DNA of 6,395 nt from an uncultured Clostridia bacterium (GTDB lineage Bacteria > Bacillota > Clostridia > Oscillospirales > CAG-272), in contig CAMJDE010000113.1 of the NCBI GenBank assembly GCA_946404295.1, positions 1 through 6,395 of the forward strand. The letters are read 5' to 3'. Below are positions 5,698 to 6,395 of the stretch, piece by piece (the first letter of the stretch is position 1; each line of letters starts with the position of its first letter). The position numbers and the translations under genes are program-made. The notes beneath the pieces are model-generated. The model saw nothing but the letters and a program-made list of their open reading frames with translations, had not been told where the DNA came from and did no database searches.

Positions 5698-6395
5698 TCA
5701 AAGAAGGAAGAGGTAAGCGAGCCCCGACGCGAGCAGCGAAAAAGCCGAAAAGACGGCGACGATCTTGTTTTCGCTCCAACCGAGCATCTCGAAATGGTGA
5801 TGGATCGGCGCCATCCGGAAGAGTCTTCGTCCGCGCGTGATCTTGAAATACGCGACCTGCAGGATGACCGAGACCCCCTCGACGATATAGAGCATCCCCG
5901 CAAAGAGGATCAGGAGCGGCTCGCCCGCCAAAAACGCGCAGCCCGCCAGCGCCGCTCCGAAAAAGAGCGAGCCCGTGTCGCCCATAAAGACGCGGGCGGG
6001 GTGATAGTTATAGAGCAGAAACCCCGCTGCGCCGCCAAATAGCGCGCCGGAGAAGAGCGAGAGCGTCTCGGAAAACAGTCCCGCGCCGACCAACCCGAAA
6101 AAGCCCGCGACGATCGCGGCGTCGGAGGCGGCAAGACCGTCGATCCCGTCGGTCAGGTTGGCGCAGTTGACGACGCCCACGAGAAGGAAGGCCGAAAAGA
6201 GGTAGAACAGGAACTCGGACCGAAAGGGAGCGGGAAAACGCGAAAGATCCGGTCGGAAGCCGAAGATCACGAGCAGCGAAAGATACGCCGCCGCCGCGAC
6301 CGACTGAAGCAGCAGTTTTTGCCGGGGCGTCAGTCCGTCGTTGCGGTTGTGCCGGAACTTGGCGAGATCGTCGATCACCCCGATCACGGCGTTCA
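5698..6395 (-). CDS. mraY: Phospho-MurNAc-pentapeptide translocase MraY, C-terminal part (5' end outside window)
   Basis: Integral membrane enzyme joining phospho-MurNAc-pentapeptide from UDP-MurNAc-pentapeptide to undecaprenyl phosphate, which makes lipid I, MurG's substrate. The frame is open to the window edge (first whole codon Asn at 6393-6391). About 231 residues are present out of a usual 320-360, so roughly the first 90-130 are missing. Key motifs remain: VIDDLAK with the Asp-Asp pair at 6372-6367, NLTDGIDGLA with Asp codons at 6150-6148 and 6141-6139, FMGDTGSLFFG with Asp at 5979-5977, and the cytoplasmic IHHHFE with the His triplet at 5802-5794. Several hydrophobic helices lie between them. 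The GTG at 6387 is inside the conserved core and is not a start. TGA at 5700-5698 is 15 nt before ftsW. MurD, which often follows MraY, is not here. Identification is secure. Confidence 0.96.
   Translation of the reverse strand, partial: NAVIGVIDDLAKFRHNRNDGLTPRQKLLLQSVAAAAYLSLLVIFGFRPDLSRFPAPFRSEFLFYLFSAFLLVGVVNCANLTDGIDGLAASDAAIVAGFFGLVGAGLFSETLSLFSGALFGGAAGFLLYNYHPARVFMGDTGSLFFGAALAGCAFLAGEPLLILFAGMLYIVEGVSVILQVAYFKITRGRRLFRMAPIHHHFEMLGWSENKIVAVFSAFSLLASGLAYLFLL

Noticed and set aside
5104..6042. A 312-codon plus-strand frame opposite ftsW and mraY
   Set aside because: Highly charged and repetitive translation opposite two conserved membrane protein genes; no credible ribosome site or family match.
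6385..6387. GTG as the mraY start codon
   Set aside because: It falls directly before the conserved Asp-Asp core, the frame continues upstream to the window edge, and MraY needs about 100 more N-terminal residues.
1..6395. A search for an undescribed system such as defence genes, CRISPR arrays, retrons, mobile elements or RNA genes
   Set aside because: Apart from the gaps of at most 153 bp, all sequence is accounted for by six recognisable housekeeping genes. No repeats, terminal inverted repeats or tRNA-like folds were seen.

Overview
This GC-rich window (roughly 60% G+C by eye) is ordinary bacterial chromosome. It holds six protein genes in two converging groups, with no mobile element, tRNA, rRNA or CRISPR array that I can see. 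The Hsp33 and FtsZ sequence style, Shine-Dalgarno sites of GGAGG type, a sigma-A-type promoter and a pyrophosphate-type phosphofructokinase suggest an uncultured GC-rich Firmicutes (Clostridia-like) bacterium. That assignment is inference and low confidence.

Left part, plus strand (1-1950): the C-terminal three quarters of hslO (redox chaperone Hsp33, cut by the window edge), then a 411-codon 6-phosphofructokinase whose active-site residues predict pyrophosphate use. The two genes overlap by 4 bp (ATGA) and are probably translationally coupled. They end at a 10-bp stem hairpin (1988-2011) with T-rich runs on both sides. It can serve as a bidirectional terminator between pfp and the oppositely oriented ftsZ.

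Right part, minus strand (6395 down to 2034): a compact division and cell wall (dcw) cluster read in the order mraY (5' end off the window), ftsW, murG, ftsZ. MraY makes lipid I, MurG turns it into lipid II, FtsW polymerises lipid II at the septum, and FtsZ forms the ring that positions this work. mraY-ftsW and ftsW-murG are 15-16 nt apart, each gap carrying the next gene's Shine-Dalgarno site, so they look like one transcript. murD, murC, ftsQ/divIB and ftsA, which occur among these genes in the classical cluster, are absent from this stretch.

The one real intergenic region is the AT-rich 147-bp gap (3225-3371) between murG and ftsZ (153 bp, 3219-3371, counted to the preferred ftsZ start). 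It carries a good sigma-A-like promoter for ftsZ (TTGCAA, 17 bp, TATTAT), a strong Shine-Dalgarno site that moves the ftsZ start to the third codon of the longest reading frame, and, just upstream of the promoter, an exact DnaA-box consensus match plus two weaker look-alikes in the same orientation at helical spacing. This possible link between DnaA and ftsZ transcription is the most interesting signal. I found no wholly new system.
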